DNA of 64,000 bases from Synechococcales cyanobacterium GL140_1_metabinner_5_sub (GTDB lineage Bacteria > Cyanobacteriota > Cyanobacteriia > Cyanobacteriales > Chamaesiphonaceae): the NCBI GenBank assembly GCA_025359065.1, contig JANYHM010000040.1:94284-158283 (forward strand), in the 5' to 3' direction. The stretch's first letter is position 1. Each line of letters opens with the position of its first letter. Shown one piece after another: positions 45,807-55,713 of this stretch. The notes below the pieces were generated by a model that saw nothing but the letters and a program-made list of their open reading frames with translations, did no database searches and was not told the origin of the DNA. The translations under genes were made by a program, and so were the position numbers.

Positions 45807-47000
45807 TTAAGATCGCGGTCGTTCTTGCCAAGCCTGGCCTAGACCTTGCAGAATGCCTTTGCCCATCAAACCCAGTCCCCGCCCCACAATTTCGGTCAAA
45901 ACATATACCAGCACGTTACCCAAAAAAGTAGTAGCCCCGGTAGCAAAAGGCATAACTGCATCGCGAAACTCTAACGCCATGGTCACTAACCAAGGAATAC
46001 CGCGCAGCTTGGCTAACTCTTGCCGACGAGGGGCATAGATTGATCGATATTCAATAGAGCCTGAAGAGCATACCAAAAGCGGATAGCGACTTTCAAAAAT
46101 TGCTAGCGGTCGATAGTATTGGCGCTCTAAATAATACCGCCAAGATAAATGGTTCCTAAACCGTGCAATATCGCGGGTGGCCAACATTTGAGGATGATAG
46201 AACTGCTCTTTGACTGCCTCTAGTTCCCCAAAGCGATTCAAAAAAGGGTAGAGCACCGCGTTGGCAACTTGCAAAGTGGCATTGGTGGCCAAGTCTTTTA
46301 CATACTCAGTAGCAGGCACCGAACCATAGGCATGAAGCTGATTATCGATGGTGACATCTGCTTGTCCTAGTAAGTACTGCCACAAATCGCTGCTGCAAGG
46401 TACTCGTTCTGTGAGCTGCTGACCTACTATCAAGCGATCTGAGTTCATTGTACTAACTACTTCTAAGGTACTATCGCCCACCGTTAAGGTGTAATAGCGA
46501 CCAAAAAAACGACTGGCACTGCCCTGCCAAATATCCAACAAAATCTCAGTCTGATTAACAACCAACTGATCTGCCGACATCGATCGCAGATCTGTCAAAG
46601 TGGCCTGAATTTGCTCACTGACCGCTAGCAACAACTGCCGACATTTTACCGGCTGTAGAATATCAATTTCCAGCGGCTGACCAGTGAGGTTTGCTAACGC
46701 CCGATCATCTTTGCCGAGAGCAAATAGCCGCTCTGGTGCAGATCCCGCTGGCTGACTCAAAACGGGCTGCGGCTGGTCATTGGGTGCCCATACCAAACTG
46801 CGATCCTCTTCGACCACCGGAGTTAACGTCTGATCGATCAACCAAGCCACCGCCCGTAGTTCTCGCCGCCGCCCTTGCCAAAATAACCGATCGATCAACG
46901 AAAGATCGGTGCTAACTAAGCACCGATCTACTCGCAAAATCTCTCGATCAATTTGTTCTCGACCAAATCTCCGCCAATATTCATTGCCCCGCTTAGTCAT
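45807..47000 (-). CDS. DUF3685 (Ycf55-like) protein
   Basis: A 397-residue protein of a family limited to cyanobacteria and some algae. Recognisable parts: EYWRRFGREQIDREILRVDR, KCRQLLLAVSEQIQATL, and the C-terminal RYYLERQYYRPLAIFESRYP, KLRGIPWLVTMALEFRDAV and GLGLMGKGILQGLG. There is one weakly hydrophobic C-terminal region (FLGNVLVYVLTEIVG). Function not established; distantly related to chloroplast Ycf55. The preceding membrane-protein gene is 33 bases upstream. Confidence 0.85.
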   Translation of the reverse strand: MTKRGNEYWRRFGREQIDREILRVDRCLVSTDLSLIDRLFWQGRRRELRAVAWLIDQTLTPVVEEDRSLVWAPNDQPQPVLSQPAGSAPERLFALGKDDRALANLTGQPLEIDILQPVKCRQLLLAVSEQIQATLTDLRSMSADQLVVNQTEILLDIWQGSASRFFGRYYTLTVGDSTLEVVSTMNSDRLIVGQQLTERVPCSSDLWQYLLGQADVTIDNQLHAYGSVPATEYVKDLATNATLQVANAVLYPFLNRFGELEAVKEQFYHPQMLATRDIARFRNHLSWRYYLERQYYRPLAIFESRYPLLVCSSGSIEYRSIYAPRRQELAKLRGIPWLVTMALEFRDAVMPFATGATTFLGNVLVYVLTEIVGRGLGLMGKGILQGLGQAWQERPRS

Positions 47001-47033
47001 GGCTGTGACCCTGTGTTACTTGATGTTTGCGGA

Positions 47034-48434
47034 TTAGTTAGTGGGATTCCTAGAATTAGGATTATCGGAGTAATTTCGCTTAGGCTTAAATCTGCGGGAT
47101 TTGGGAGCTTCAGACTGATCACCATCTGCCGATTGCCCCTCTGGAGGAGCTTTAGACTCACTCAACCGCTGCCATTTTTGCGCTTGAGCATAGGCTGGGG
47201 AACCCTTGGGGACTAGACTAGCTGCGGCGATCGCTCCAGCAAAATCTTGCCCTTGATATTTCTCAGCAGCAATTTCGGCTAGACGCTGTTGCCATAGAGC
47301 CTTCTTGTGCTGCGCGTTTTCATAAATAAAAGTATCTTTTTTGACCTCATTTCCGATACCGATCGCCTTGGCCAAAGCTTTTGGATCATTGGTATAGTCG
47401 GAAGTTTCAGCTTTTTCATCGGGACGCTTGCCACCAATAAACTGTCGGAAAGACTTGCGCTTATAGTCATCTAGATCACCACTCAGGGCTAAACTCTCGG
47501 CTTCTTGGTAGCGTTCCCAACCATCTTGCTCTCGGGCAAGTTGGGCAGACATCTTGTCATACTGAGTACGACTCCAATATTTACTCTGAAGCGAACCGAC
47601 TCGACTTAAATACAGAGAAGCATCAAACCACTTGGCTTGTTGCAAAGCCTGCTGGAAAGATGCACTGTTTTCATTACCTTTGACCCACTGCTGCTCCCAT
47701 TTCTCGATCGCAGATTGAGCATCGGGATACACCGTGCTAGTGGGGGGGATTTTTTTTAGTCCTTCGATCGCTTTTTTGATATCACCATCGTTAGCTAAAT
47801 CCCGCCGCGAGACCCGAATAAGCTGACGAGACCAAAGATCTAACTGAGTTTTACCATCATTGGCTAGAGGGTGAAGGCTCCCCCAATCGTCTACTAAATC
47901 GATCGCCGCCAAAACCCTAGCCCGCTCATCTTTCATGTCAACGTTAGAAGTTGCCACCTTTGCACAGTGTAACTTTTCACTGTCAGTAGAAATAATCGAA
48001 ATCTTAGAGCAGTCTGGCTGCGCTGGTACACCAGTCAATAATAAAACACTGAGGGCACCCAGCCCTCCTACAAAAGCTAATAATATTAACCAAAACATTG
48101 ACCAAGGATTAGCTCTTTTTACGGCTAAAACGGTCAGTTTACTAACTGAAGTTGTAAAAGCAACCAGTTCACCAGGCGGATTAAATCGATCATCGCCTAA
48201 TTCTTCAGCCAAGTTTAATGGCTGAGATCCGCGCATCTGTGGGTTCTCCATCAGCTCCATAGATTCGGTGTCTGCAAACTTCCCTACTGACTTGTCAACA
48301 GGCTGCTCAGATGGCAGACTGGTGGACTCTTCGGTTTTTTCGGATCGCCCTATAAGCCGATGCCACTTGGTTCTTGCCACTTTTGTAATCGCACCTTTCA
48401 GCGACGTTATTTGGTACTGTAAAATTTTTGCCAA
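47034..48434 (-). CDS. Single-pass membrane protein of unknown function
   Basis: A 466-residue protein. A charged cytosolic N-terminus (about 1-108), one membrane helix (SMFWLILLAFVGGLGALSVL), then a large extracytoplasmic helical part with spaced Trp residues (WGSLHPLANDGKTQLDLWS, AIEKWEQQWVKGNEN, YWSRTQYDKMSAQL, AQKWQRLSES) suggesting degenerate TPR-like repeats, and a basic, Ser/Asn-rich tail. I do not recognise a named domain, but the layout is familiar from cyanobacterial conserved hypotheticals. It is upstream of DUF3685 on the same strand. Confidence 0.7.
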   Translation of the reverse strand: MAKILQYQITSLKGAITKVARTKWHRLIGRSEKTEESTSLPSEQPVDKSVGKFADTESMELMENPQMRGSQPLNLAEELGDDRFNPPGELVAFTTSVSKLTVLAVKRANPWSMFWLILLAFVGGLGALSVLLLTGVPAQPDCSKISIISTDSEKLHCAKVATSNVDMKDERARVLAAIDLVDDWGSLHPLANDGKTQLDLWSRQLIRVSRRDLANDGDIKKAIEGLKKIPPTSTVYPDAQSAIEKWEQQWVKGNENSASFQQALQQAKWFDASLYLSRVGSLQSKYWSRTQYDKMSAQLAREQDGWERYQEAESLALSGDLDDYKRKSFRQFIGGKRPDEKAETSDYTNDPKALAKAIGIGNEVKKDTFIYENAQHKKALWQQRLAEIAAEKYQGQDFAGAIAAASLVPKGSPAYAQAQKWQRLSESKAPPEGQSADGDQSEAPKSRRFKPKRNYSDNPNSRNPTN

Positions 48435-48606
48435 GTCAAAAGAAAAAATGCTTGAACCGCGTATGGCTCCCAGTATTAATGTTTAGACTTAAATACACAG
48501 ACAGCTTAATATACTTTTATCACTTTTAGCAAATCGATCACAGTATTATTCTGACAAGTATTATGATGAATCAACGTTTGTAAATCAGGTAATTTGAATT
48601 TTGTCT

Positions 48607-49074
48607 ATGCGTTTTACTGTTGCTCATCAAGAAATTATCTCCTTAAATATAGCTAATGCTGATCGAACCTTCTTAGCTTTGCAAACTGCGGGCTTGAGCA
48701 ATTTGTTAGCAGCAAAAATTCAGTTTCAAATCGACTGGGAGCAAGAAGCCGAAGACCCCCGCGAGCTATCAGAAATTCCAGAAGTGCGCCTATGGTTTAT
48801 TCGGTTAGATTCCCAGTACCCTTGGCTACCTTTGGCGCTGGATTGGCAGGCAGGCGAGCTGGCCAGATATGCTGCGATGTTGATTCCTCATGCTTTTAAC
48901 CGACAGACTGGTATTCAATATAACCCTGAAGCCCTAGAGATTTGGGTGATGAATAAGGTATTCTTTTCCACAAATTGGCTTAAGCAGCAGAACAGCAGTG
49001 ATTACAACCCGATTAAATTCATGGCGAAGACATTGGGCTATGAGTTAGACCGATCGCTTTTTGACCTACTGTAA
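48607..49074 (+). CDS. CRR6-family NdhI maturation factor
   Basis: A 155-residue soluble protein (ATG 48607; TTG 48601 adds two residues). IQFQIDWEQEAEDPRELSEI, VRLWFIRLDSQYPWLPLALD, GELARYAAMLIPHAFNR and YNPEALEIWVMNKVFF define CRR6 (DUF1817). It is required to assemble the NdhI subunit into the photosynthetic NDH-1 complex, in cyanobacteria and chloroplasts. Monocistronic; a hairpin follows its stop. Confidence 0.88.
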   Translation: MRFTVAHQEIISLNIANADRTFLALQTAGLSNLLAAKIQFQIDWEQEAEDPRELSEIPEVRLWFIRLDSQYPWLPLALDWQAGELARYAAMLIPHAFNRQTGIQYNPEALEIWVMNKVFFSTNWLKQQNSSDYNPIKFMAKTLGYELDRSLFDLL

Positions 49075-49077
49075 TTT

Positions 49078-49126
49078 ACGTTTATGTTAGGTGAGCGTAG
49101 CCAAACCCCAACCCCAACATAAACGT
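49078..49126. terminator. Long hairpin between crr6 and pheS
   Basis: Perfect 11-base arms acgtttatgtt and aacataaacgt enclose ggtgagcgtagcc, a 13-base string also found in the hairpin at 50247-50274. It lies between two convergent genes; a terminator-like role is likely, though no T-run follows. Confidence 0.6.
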
Positions 49127-49151
49127 GGCCGAGAAGTTAGTCCACTAAACT

Positions 49152-50156
49152 CTAAAACTGACGCAAAAAGCGAAGATCGCTAGTATACAAACGACGAATA
49201 TCGTCGATTTCATGGAGTACCATCGCCAAACGCTCAGCTCCGAAGCCTGCGGCAAAACCACTGTAGATCTCCGGATCGCAGCCGACTTTAGTCAATACAT
49301 TGGGGTCTACCATCCCGCAACCCATTACCTCTAACCATTTGCCTTGCCATTGCACATCTACTTCGGCGGAGGGTTCGGTGAAGGGGAAATAGCTGGCGCG
49401 GAAGCGAATTGGTAGATCCATGCCAAACATTTGCATCAAAAATTCTTTGATCGTGCCCTTGAGATCAGTAAAAGTTAAAGCCTGATCGACTGCCAAGATT
49501 TCAATTTGGTGGAACACCGCCGAGTGCGTAGCATCTACGGTATCTCGGCGATAACAGCGACCAGGAGCAATAATTCTAATCGGCGGCTCGTTTTCTTCGA
49601 GATAATGAATTTGTACTGCCGAAGTATGAGTGCGCAGCAAGTTACCATCTGGCAGATAAAAAGTATCCTGCATATCTCGTGCCGGGTGATCAGCAGGGGT
49701 GTTGAGCGCCTCGAAGTTGTAATAATCAGTTTCCATTTCGGGACCAGTGGCCACGGTATAGCCCAAGCCCACAAAAATGTCGATCGCCCGATCAATAATG
49801 CCATTCAGCGGATGCACACGACCCAGGGGCACGTAAATCCCCGGCATAGTCACATCAATAGTTTCTGCCGCCAACTGAGCTTGAATTTGGGCTGCCAGAA
49901 AGGTTTCTTTCTGCTGGTCAAGGCTGTTTTGAATAACGTCTTTGACTTGGTTAGAAACCAGGCCGATCGCCGGACGTTCTTCTGCGCTGAGTTGCCCCAT
50001 CCCGCGCAAAATCTGCGGTAGCTGGCCTTTTTTGCCCAAATACTCCACCCGCAGCTTTTCTAGATCTTCTAGATTGTCACAGCCATCGATCGCCTTCATA
50101 GCAATGGCCTGTAATTCTTGTAATTGGGTTTGGAGTTCGCTCAGTGAAATGCCCAT
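49152..50156 (-). CDS. pheS: Phenylalanyl-tRNA synthetase alpha subunit
   Basis: A 334-residue class II synthetase. N-terminal coiled coil ([19 protein letters not shown]), then [19 protein letters not shown], motif 2 around [20 protein letters not shown], and motif 3 [20 protein letters not shown]. It acts with PheT, which is not in the window. Full length. Confidence 0.96.
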   Translation of the reverse strand: MGISLSELQTQLQELQAIAMKAIDGCDNLEDLEKLRVEYLGKKGQLPQILRGMGQLSAEERPAIGLVSNQVKDVIQNSLDQQKETFLAAQIQAQLAAETIDVTMPGIYVPLGRVHPLNGIIDRAIDIFVGLGYTVATGPEMETDYYNFEALNTPADHPARDMQDTFYLPDGNLLRTHTSAVQIHYLEENEPPIRIIAPGRCYRRDTVDATHSAVFHQIEILAVDQALTFTDLKGTIKEFLMQMFGMDLPIRFRASYFPFTEPSAEVDVQWQGKWLEVMGCGMVDPNVLTKVGCDPEIYSGFAAGFGAERLAMVLHEIDDIRRLYTSDLRFLRQF

Positions 50157-50246
50157 TTTTTAGTATCTTGCTCTAGGTCTGCTGATGTTGCTCGACCCAC
50201 ATTGTACCGATATATCGTAGCGGTGGCATGAAGTTCTGCAAGATAT

Positions 50247-50274
50247 CGGTTGGTGAGCGTAGCCGAACCAACCG
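50247..50274. repeat. Small hairpin with shared GGTGAGCGTAGCC core
   Basis: Perfect seven-base arms cggttgg and ccaaccg around tgagcgtagccgaa, between the murJ stop and the pheS start side. It shares ggtgagcgtagcc with the hairpin at 49078-49126. Possibly a dispersed small repeat, or a terminator of murJ. Confidence 0.6.
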
Positions 50275-50278
50275 AGCC

Positions 50279-51946
50279 TTACTTTTTGCGGATTTTTTGG
50301 CGAATACGGCCAATCAAGATATCTACTTCGGGGATGCCGATTTGGGTGGAGATGAGTCCAAACAAAATTAATCCTAAGCCGCCAGCGACCACCAGCTCGG
50401 CCAGTAAGCTGATTAAATTATCGGGTAAATTTCGCTGCCAAACTTGCCCGATCGACCAAGCGGCACAGCCAGATATGGCGGTAGCTCCTAAAATCCCAAA
50501 CAATGGGAAGCCCAAATCAGCCCAGGGTAAACCCCGCAAACGTTTATTTAGAATTAACAAAAAAATCATGAAGGTCAAAAAATTGACTCCCAAAGTAGAC
50601 ATCGTAATACCCGGAGCACCAAAGGGTTTGTAGAGTAAAAAGTCTAGCCCTAGATTCACAAAAATATTGATAATACTAATTTTGAAAGGAGTTTTGCCAT
50701 CTCCCAGGGCATAGAAGACTCGCACTAATAAATCTCGCCCCAAATAGAAAAACATGCCACTGGCAGAAACCAGCAAAATACTAGCCACAAACTGCGAGTC
50801 GGCCAGCTTAAACTCACCGCGCTCAAAGGCTACCCGAATAATTGGCAGTGCTAGAGCAATGATCATGGCACCCAAGGGCATCATGGTCAGAGCGATCAAA
50901 ATCAGACTCTGCCGAACCCGATCTTTTAATTCTGGCCAGTTGCGCGGTTCTATCAACCTCGAAAACACCGGCATCATCGGAGTTAAAATAAAGCTAGAAA
51001 CAATGCCCAGTGGTACTTGCACTAATAAGTTGGCTGAAAACAAAGCCGGTGCGGCTTTGGGGATACTGGCCGCAAAACTCAGATCGGTGATGAGGTTGAT
51101 TTGCAACATCGAAGTAGATAAAACCGCTGGCAGCATAATACCTAGCACTTCTCGCACTTCTTTTTGTCGCCAATTTAGCCGCCAGCGCAGCGTACCCAAG
51201 CCCGATCGCCATTGAATAATCACCTGCACCAACCATTGCAAAACCCCACCGGCGAGGGTGCTCCAGGCCAACACCTGACCACCAAAGCGCGCATTTTCGA
51301 TGCTGCCCGTTGCGCCGTTTAAATGAAACATTAACCAGCCTACCCCAGCAATGACTGTCATGCTGGAGAGTAGCGGGCTAATTGATGGTAGCCAATACAT
51401 ATCCCCAGCATTGAGGGTGCCAAAGCCGATGCCAATCAAGCCCGAAAGCAGAGACATAAAAGCCATGATCTGTAACTGTTCGGTGCCAACATTCCGAATC
51501 AAGGTAGCTAGCTGAGGGTCTAGGTTTTTTTCAATTAAGCCCTGTTTAATTTTGTCAGCATACAAATCCATAAACTGCCCAGCAAAAACGATCAGCAAAA
51601 TCGAGAACAAGATCAAGATAAGACCAACGATCGTGGTGACAGATTCAATGATAGGGGCAATTTTCTTACGGTCTTGTTGGCGTGACAAGACGCTAGTAAC
51701 GGCGCTATGAAACGGTCCATTGATGCCACCTAGCAGAATGAAGAAAAAGCTAGGAATAATGTAGGAGTAAGAATAGGCTGTAGCCACTGTTCCTAATCCA
51801 AAGGCCGCCGACATGATCTGTTGACGAAAGAGACCAGCTAGTTTGCTTAGTAGAGTTGCAATGGCTACTACCCGTGCAATGCTCACCAAAGATTTTTTAG
51901 CTGGTGGCTTCTGGCCGGGTTTACTATCGGAAATACTATCTGTCAC
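50279..51946 (-). CDS. murJ: Lipid II flippase MurJ
   Basis: A 555-residue membrane protein with about 14 helices. The N-terminal block ATLLSKLAGLFRQQIMSAAF and GGINGPFHSAVTSVLSR are MurJ/MviN signatures; helices 7-8 contain VLQWLVQVIIQWRSGLG and RQKEVREVLGIMLPAVLSTS. It flips the peptidoglycan precursor lipid II across the inner membrane. The C-terminal end is basic (IGRIRQKIRKK). A Pro/Lys-rich cytosolic N-tail precedes the first helix. Confidence 0.95.
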   Translation of the reverse strand: MTDSISDSKPGQKPPAKKSLVSIARVVAIATLLSKLAGLFRQQIMSAAFGLGTVATAYSYSYIIPSFFFILLGGINGPFHSAVTSVLSRQQDRKKIAPIIESVTTIVGLILILFSILLIVFAGQFMDLYADKIKQGLIEKNLDPQLATLIRNVGTEQLQIMAFMSLLSGLIGIGFGTLNAGDMYWLPSISPLLSSMTVIAGVGWLMFHLNGATGSIENARFGGQVLAWSTLAGGVLQWLVQVIIQWRSGLGTLRWRLNWRQKEVREVLGIMLPAVLSTSMLQINLITDLSFAASIPKAAPALFSANLLVQVPLGIVSSFILTPMMPVFSRLIEPRNWPELKDRVRQSLILIALTMMPLGAMIIALALPIIRVAFERGEFKLADSQFVASILLVSASGMFFYLGRDLLVRVFYALGDGKTPFKISIINIFVNLGLDFLLYKPFGAPGITMSTLGVNFLTFMIFLLILNKRLRGLPWADLGFPLFGILGATAISGCAAWSIGQVWQRNLPDNLISLLAELVVAGGLGLILFGLISTQIGIPEVDILIGRIRQKIRKK

Positions 51947-52064
51947 AGGTTTGAAGGAGGGCGGTTACGGAGTTTGATGCTTGTTCGATCGTATCATACC
52001 CCTCTGCTCCCAAGGATTAGCATTTAGAACCAGAGGACAGCAATTCCAAAAACATCAAGCACTA

Positions 52065-53126
52065 TTAATTGTCGTTGGGCAAGATCCTCACCCGAATGGT
52101 GTTTTCGCCCACTTCATCTAGCGGAATTTCAATAATTTCACCAGAAAGACGTTCTAGGCAGTTCAATAGGGATCTAAGGTGAGGGGTACTGGCTCCCGTA
52201 TCAACGTACAATCGATCGGCCAAGGTGCCAATTCGTTTCCAGGTCATGTAGAACTTGGTGAGGTTTTGCTCTAAGTTCGCGGCCTGCTTCAGTAAATCGG
52301 AAGCCACCGGCAAACATCCCACCCGTAAAGCCTCTTCTAAGGCGATCGATAGATCTACGGTAGATTGATTAATGGTCTGCACCTGTGCCCCAGCATCTAG
52401 ATAGCGGGTAAGGTTGCGTGCACTGACGGTCAGCTCTTTCACATTGTCTACATCAGGGTTATCAATAATTTCTTTTTGCATGGCCTGTTGATGCAGCTCT
52501 GGCAGTCGCTCCATTTCTTTGACTAGGGGAGCCAAATAACGTGGTGGCATCGAACCATCGGCAGCTTTAGCCTTCAGTTCTTCTGGCAGCAAGTCCGAAC
52601 TCATGGCCGTCCATTCTTCGGAGAGCTGCTTAACTTCCCGGCGGGTGATTTTGTCACCTCTGGTCGCCGCTTCAGTAATTAGCTGCTGCACTTCTGGTGA
52701 AGACTTAGCTGTTTCCACAAATGCCCGTTTGGTAAAGTTGTTTAAGGTCTTAGAAGACAGATCGCCCTGCTCCATCAGAGCATCGGCACTGTTGGCTAGC
52801 TCAATCCAAGCATAGGCTTGACTCTTGCTCAGTTCCCGCTCTTTTAGCCAGTTCAAAAATCCTTGGCCGCGACTGTCTCCGCCGCGCTTTTCTCGATCGC
52901 GCACCACTCTTAAAATCCGCCCTCGCCAAATCTCAGTCTGGAGGTCAAACCGGTCACAAACTGCCCAAGCATCGTCTACCTGACGCTGAAAGTCAAAGTC
53001 CTCAACGCTTTCGTCTTCGGGGTCTGGAAGGTCGAAGTTAATATCGTTGGCAATTTCTAGGGCGGCAGCAATGTGTGGCTGTGGAATGGCGATGGGTTTT
53101 AGGGGGCGCTCGATCGAACTTACCAT
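52065..53126 (-). CDS. Conserved helical protein of unknown role
   Basis: A 353-residue soluble, mostly helical protein. The segment ETAKSSPEVQQLITEAATRG followed by DKITRREVKQLSEEW, and before it NWLKERELSKSQAYAWIELA, resembles the HTH core of KorB/ParB- or DUF3102-like DNA-binding proteins. The C-terminal 110 residues (TVDLSIALEEALRVGCLPVA, FYMTWKRIGTLADRLYVDTG, then LNCLERLSGEII) look like a separate dimer domain. I cannot name the family. It stands alone, with 206 gene-free bases upstream. Confidence 0.6.
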   Translation of the reverse strand: MVSSIERPLKPIAIPQPHIAAALEIANDINFDLPDPEDESVEDFDFQRQVDDAWAVCDRFDLQTEIWRGRILRVVRDREKRGGDSRGQGFLNWLKERELSKSQAYAWIELANSADALMEQGDLSSKTLNNFTKRAFVETAKSSPEVQQLITEAATRGDKITRREVKQLSEEWTAMSSDLLPEELKAKAADGSMPPRYLAPLVKEMERLPELHQQAMQKEIIDNPDVDNVKELTVSARNLTRYLDAGAQVQTINQSTVDLSIALEEALRVGCLPVASDLLKQAANLEQNLTKFYMTWKRIGTLADRLYVDTGASTPHLRSLLNCLERLSGEIIEIPLDEVGENTIRVRILPNDN

Positions 53127-53332
53127 GATGCACTTGGGGAAATTACGCGAGTCCCAATTATAGGGAATCCCCAGCCGATCGTCAAAGAAGTACCAGAAGT
53201 AATTAGAATTAGCTAGTTTACTAAATCACAGGATTACTGAAAAAGCTCAAGTTAAGTTTTTCCAGCAGCAAATCGATCGGCCTTGTGCTAGTTGGGTAAT
53301 TCCACAAATTTTAATCCGCAGCATAGTTTTCA

Positions 53333-55708
53333 TTAGGGTTTAGGACAACTTGTAGATTTCGATCCTTTTTTCGGATTTGCTTCCTGAAACACATATTTTC
53401 CATTGCATCTAACTACTGTTGTCAAAGTTGGTTTATCTTCTTTCAACTCTCCTCTACCTTCTGCAAATTCAACTCCATCAGAAGTAGCAAAACCTGGAGC
53501 AGAAATCCATTCCCGTAAAATGTCTCGGGTTAGTTTTCTGTGACTATTTTTCTGAATCGTTGTGATTATGACTTGAGCAGCATTGTATGAGGTATAAGCA
53601 TACCAATGGATTTGTGGCTGAGGTGCTGTTTCCTGCTGCCAAAATTTTACTAGCTCAGACTCCATGTTTTCGCGCATTTCCCAAGGGGAGGTAATCGTCA
53701 CCCGGTTAACAGCTTCTTTGGTTAACAATTCCTTCACACCCGCCATCGAATCGCCTGTTACTATTTCAACTTCGCTGCTGGCCTTGACAATATTAATTGC
53801 ATCTTGCATTGAGAGAGAATGACCTTTTTCAGCATTTTCACTAGCATCAGGAATTACCACAAATGCCTCAGCTCCTTGCTGTTTAGCATAATCGATTGCT
53901 TCATTTATTTTCAGGGGAGCCAGAGATGACGAATCATAGCCCTCACGAGATAAGTGAAATCGATCTTGATCTTCAAGAATACTGATTTCTATTCGATCAG
54001 GGATTGCTTGTATCTTTAACTGTTTTCTTAATTCGCTTGCTAGTGACTCACTATAAGAATTTCCTTTAACGTAAAAGATGGCTACTTTGCGGATTTTTTT
54101 AATTTTCAGCAAATGACCAGCCATTATGTTAGCCGTTGAGTGATCAGTGGCTACTGTCCGAAAGAAAATATGTTTACTACCAATGGTATATTCTTCTAAA
54201 TTCTTGGAGGTGCTGCTGGGTGAAATTAGCGCCATTCTATGGGTATCAGGGGCTTGATGATAAATCTTGAGGGCTGCGCTGGTTGTATCGCTGACATGAT
54301 GACCAATTACAGCAATGATTTCTGGGCGATCAATCAATTCTTTGGCCATGTTCTGAGCGATGATTACATTATCTTGGTCGTTAACTAGAACTACTTTTAA
54401 CCCAATATTTGACTCCATGGCTTTAGTTTGTGCATAGGCAACTCCCATTATGATATTTAATCTTTTAGCATTTTTGCCATTGAACCCAGCGGCGATCGCG
54501 ATCGTGTATTTTTGTAATTTTTCGTTCTCTTGAATCTTGCTGTTATTAGAGTAAATTAACGCTTCCGGGTCTTTGGTTTGCTGCCAAACTTGCTTCAGAG
54601 ATTTTGCTGCTGCCGACCATTGTTTAGCACGAATCTGCTGCATACCTTTTCTTTTCAGTTCTGCCATCGGGCTGATTTCATTGTTTTCAAAGAAGGACGT
54701 TTCACCACAGCTTATATAGTCTCCCTTAACTCGATCGCAGGCTTGCTTAGCCTGTTTCGGCTCTGGCGAAATTATTTTAGAAAGAACAAGACTGATTGCG
54801 ATACTTCCCAGCATTATCCCGGTGGTCAAAATCAAGCAGGCTTTTAATTTCTGCTTTGAACTATTAGCTTGCTCAATTTTTTGCAGTTTGCGCAGAATTT
54901 TTTTGGTGTTTGCAGGCCGATCCTGAAATTTGTGCTGGGTCATCTCTCGCAAAAGATTATGTAACGCGGGTGTAATAATCTTCTTGGGTACAAAAGTATT
55001 TTGATTATTAAAATCACTACCCATCAATAAATACATCAGAGTTTTGCCCAGGGCATAGAAATCAGACTGGGTAACAGCTTTACCCGAAAACTGCTCTGGG
55101 GCAGTAAAACCAAAAGAACCGACAGCCGTATTGCTTATTTCTTTCTTTATTTGTTTGGCGCTACCAAAGTCAATTAAAATCACATCTCCATCAGGCTTAC
55201 AGATAATGTTCGATGGTTTGATATCTCGATGAATTACTTGCTGTTCATGAAGGTAAGTAATGGTTCCGAGGAGTTGCTTAAGCCATTTAACAGCTTGTTC
55301 TTGGCCGATCGAACCATTTTTGATTACCCACTGCTCCAAGTTTTTACCCGGAATATATTCCATTACCAAACACGGAATTTCCTGGTGATTTTTAAGTACC
55401 ATCGAGAAACTGTCATATCCTTTGCAAACGCTAGGATGAACCAACTTATTATTCAATAGTTGCTCTTGGGCAAACAGTGATTTTATTTTAGAATCACTGC
55501 TAATCAAAGTCTTTAAAACAAAAATCTGCGCTGGCTGGTGAATATCTGTGACATAAAATAATTCAGTTGCCGCACAATGACGCTCACAAACAAAACCAAT
55601 AATATGATAGCGCTGATGGATCAGTAACGGTGTTTGGCAAGATTGGCAATCCTCTACTGTATCTGGGTTTTCTCGGTTTCCGCAATGTGGGTTTAAACAG
55701 TACAACAT
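53333..55708 (-). CDS. Receptor-like Ser/Thr kinase: Zn ribbon, kinase, TM, amino-acid-binding domain
   Basis: A 791-residue protein. Zinc ribbon at the start (CLNPHCGN, CQSCQTP). Kinase about 33-275: VLKTLI (Lys), IHRDIKPSNIICKPDG, VILIDFGSAKQ, FGFTAPEQFSG; the Gly-rich loop is atypical (GFVCERHCAATELFYV). One membrane helix at about 290-310 (CLILTTGIMLGSIAISLVLS). From about 395 to the end: type 1 periplasmic binding fold like LivJ/branched-chain amino-acid receptors (IAIAAGFNGKNA, VIGHHVSDTTSAALKIY, MALISPSSTSKNL). This suggests an extracytoplasmic small-molecule sensor that controls a cytosolic kinase. It is five bases after a STAND fragment. Confidence 0.9.
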   Translation of the reverse strand: MLYCLNPHCGNRENPDTVEDCQSCQTPLLIHQRYHIIGFVCERHCAATELFYVTDIHQPAQIFVLKTLISSDSKIKSLFAQEQLLNNKLVHPSVCKGYDSFSMVLKNHQEIPCLVMEYIPGKNLEQWVIKNGSIGQEQAVKWLKQLLGTITYLHEQQVIHRDIKPSNIICKPDGDVILIDFGSAKQIKKEISNTAVGSFGFTAPEQFSGKAVTQSDFYALGKTLMYLLMGSDFNNQNTFVPKKIITPALHNLLREMTQHKFQDRPANTKKILRKLQKIEQANSSKQKLKACLILTTGIMLGSIAISLVLSKIISPEPKQAKQACDRVKGDYISCGETSFFENNEISPMAELKRKGMQQIRAKQWSAAAKSLKQVWQQTKDPEALIYSNNSKIQENEKLQKYTIAIAAGFNGKNAKRLNIIMGVAYAQTKAMESNIGLKVVLVNDQDNVIIAQNMAKELIDRPEIIAVIGHHVSDTTSAALKIYHQAPDTHRMALISPSSTSKNLEEYTIGSKHIFFRTVATDHSTANIMAGHLLKIKKIRKVAIFYVKGNSYSESLASELRKQLKIQAIPDRIEISILEDQDRFHLSREGYDSSSLAPLKINEAIDYAKQQGAEAFVVIPDASENAEKGHSLSMQDAINIVKASSEVEIVTGDSMAGVKELLTKEAVNRVTITSPWEMRENMESELVKFWQQETAPQPQIHWYAYTSYNAAQVIITTIQKNSHRKLTRDILREWISAPGFATSDGVEFAEGRGELKEDKPTLTTVVRCNGKYVFQEANPKKGSKSTSCPKP

Positions 55709-55713
55709 TAGGG

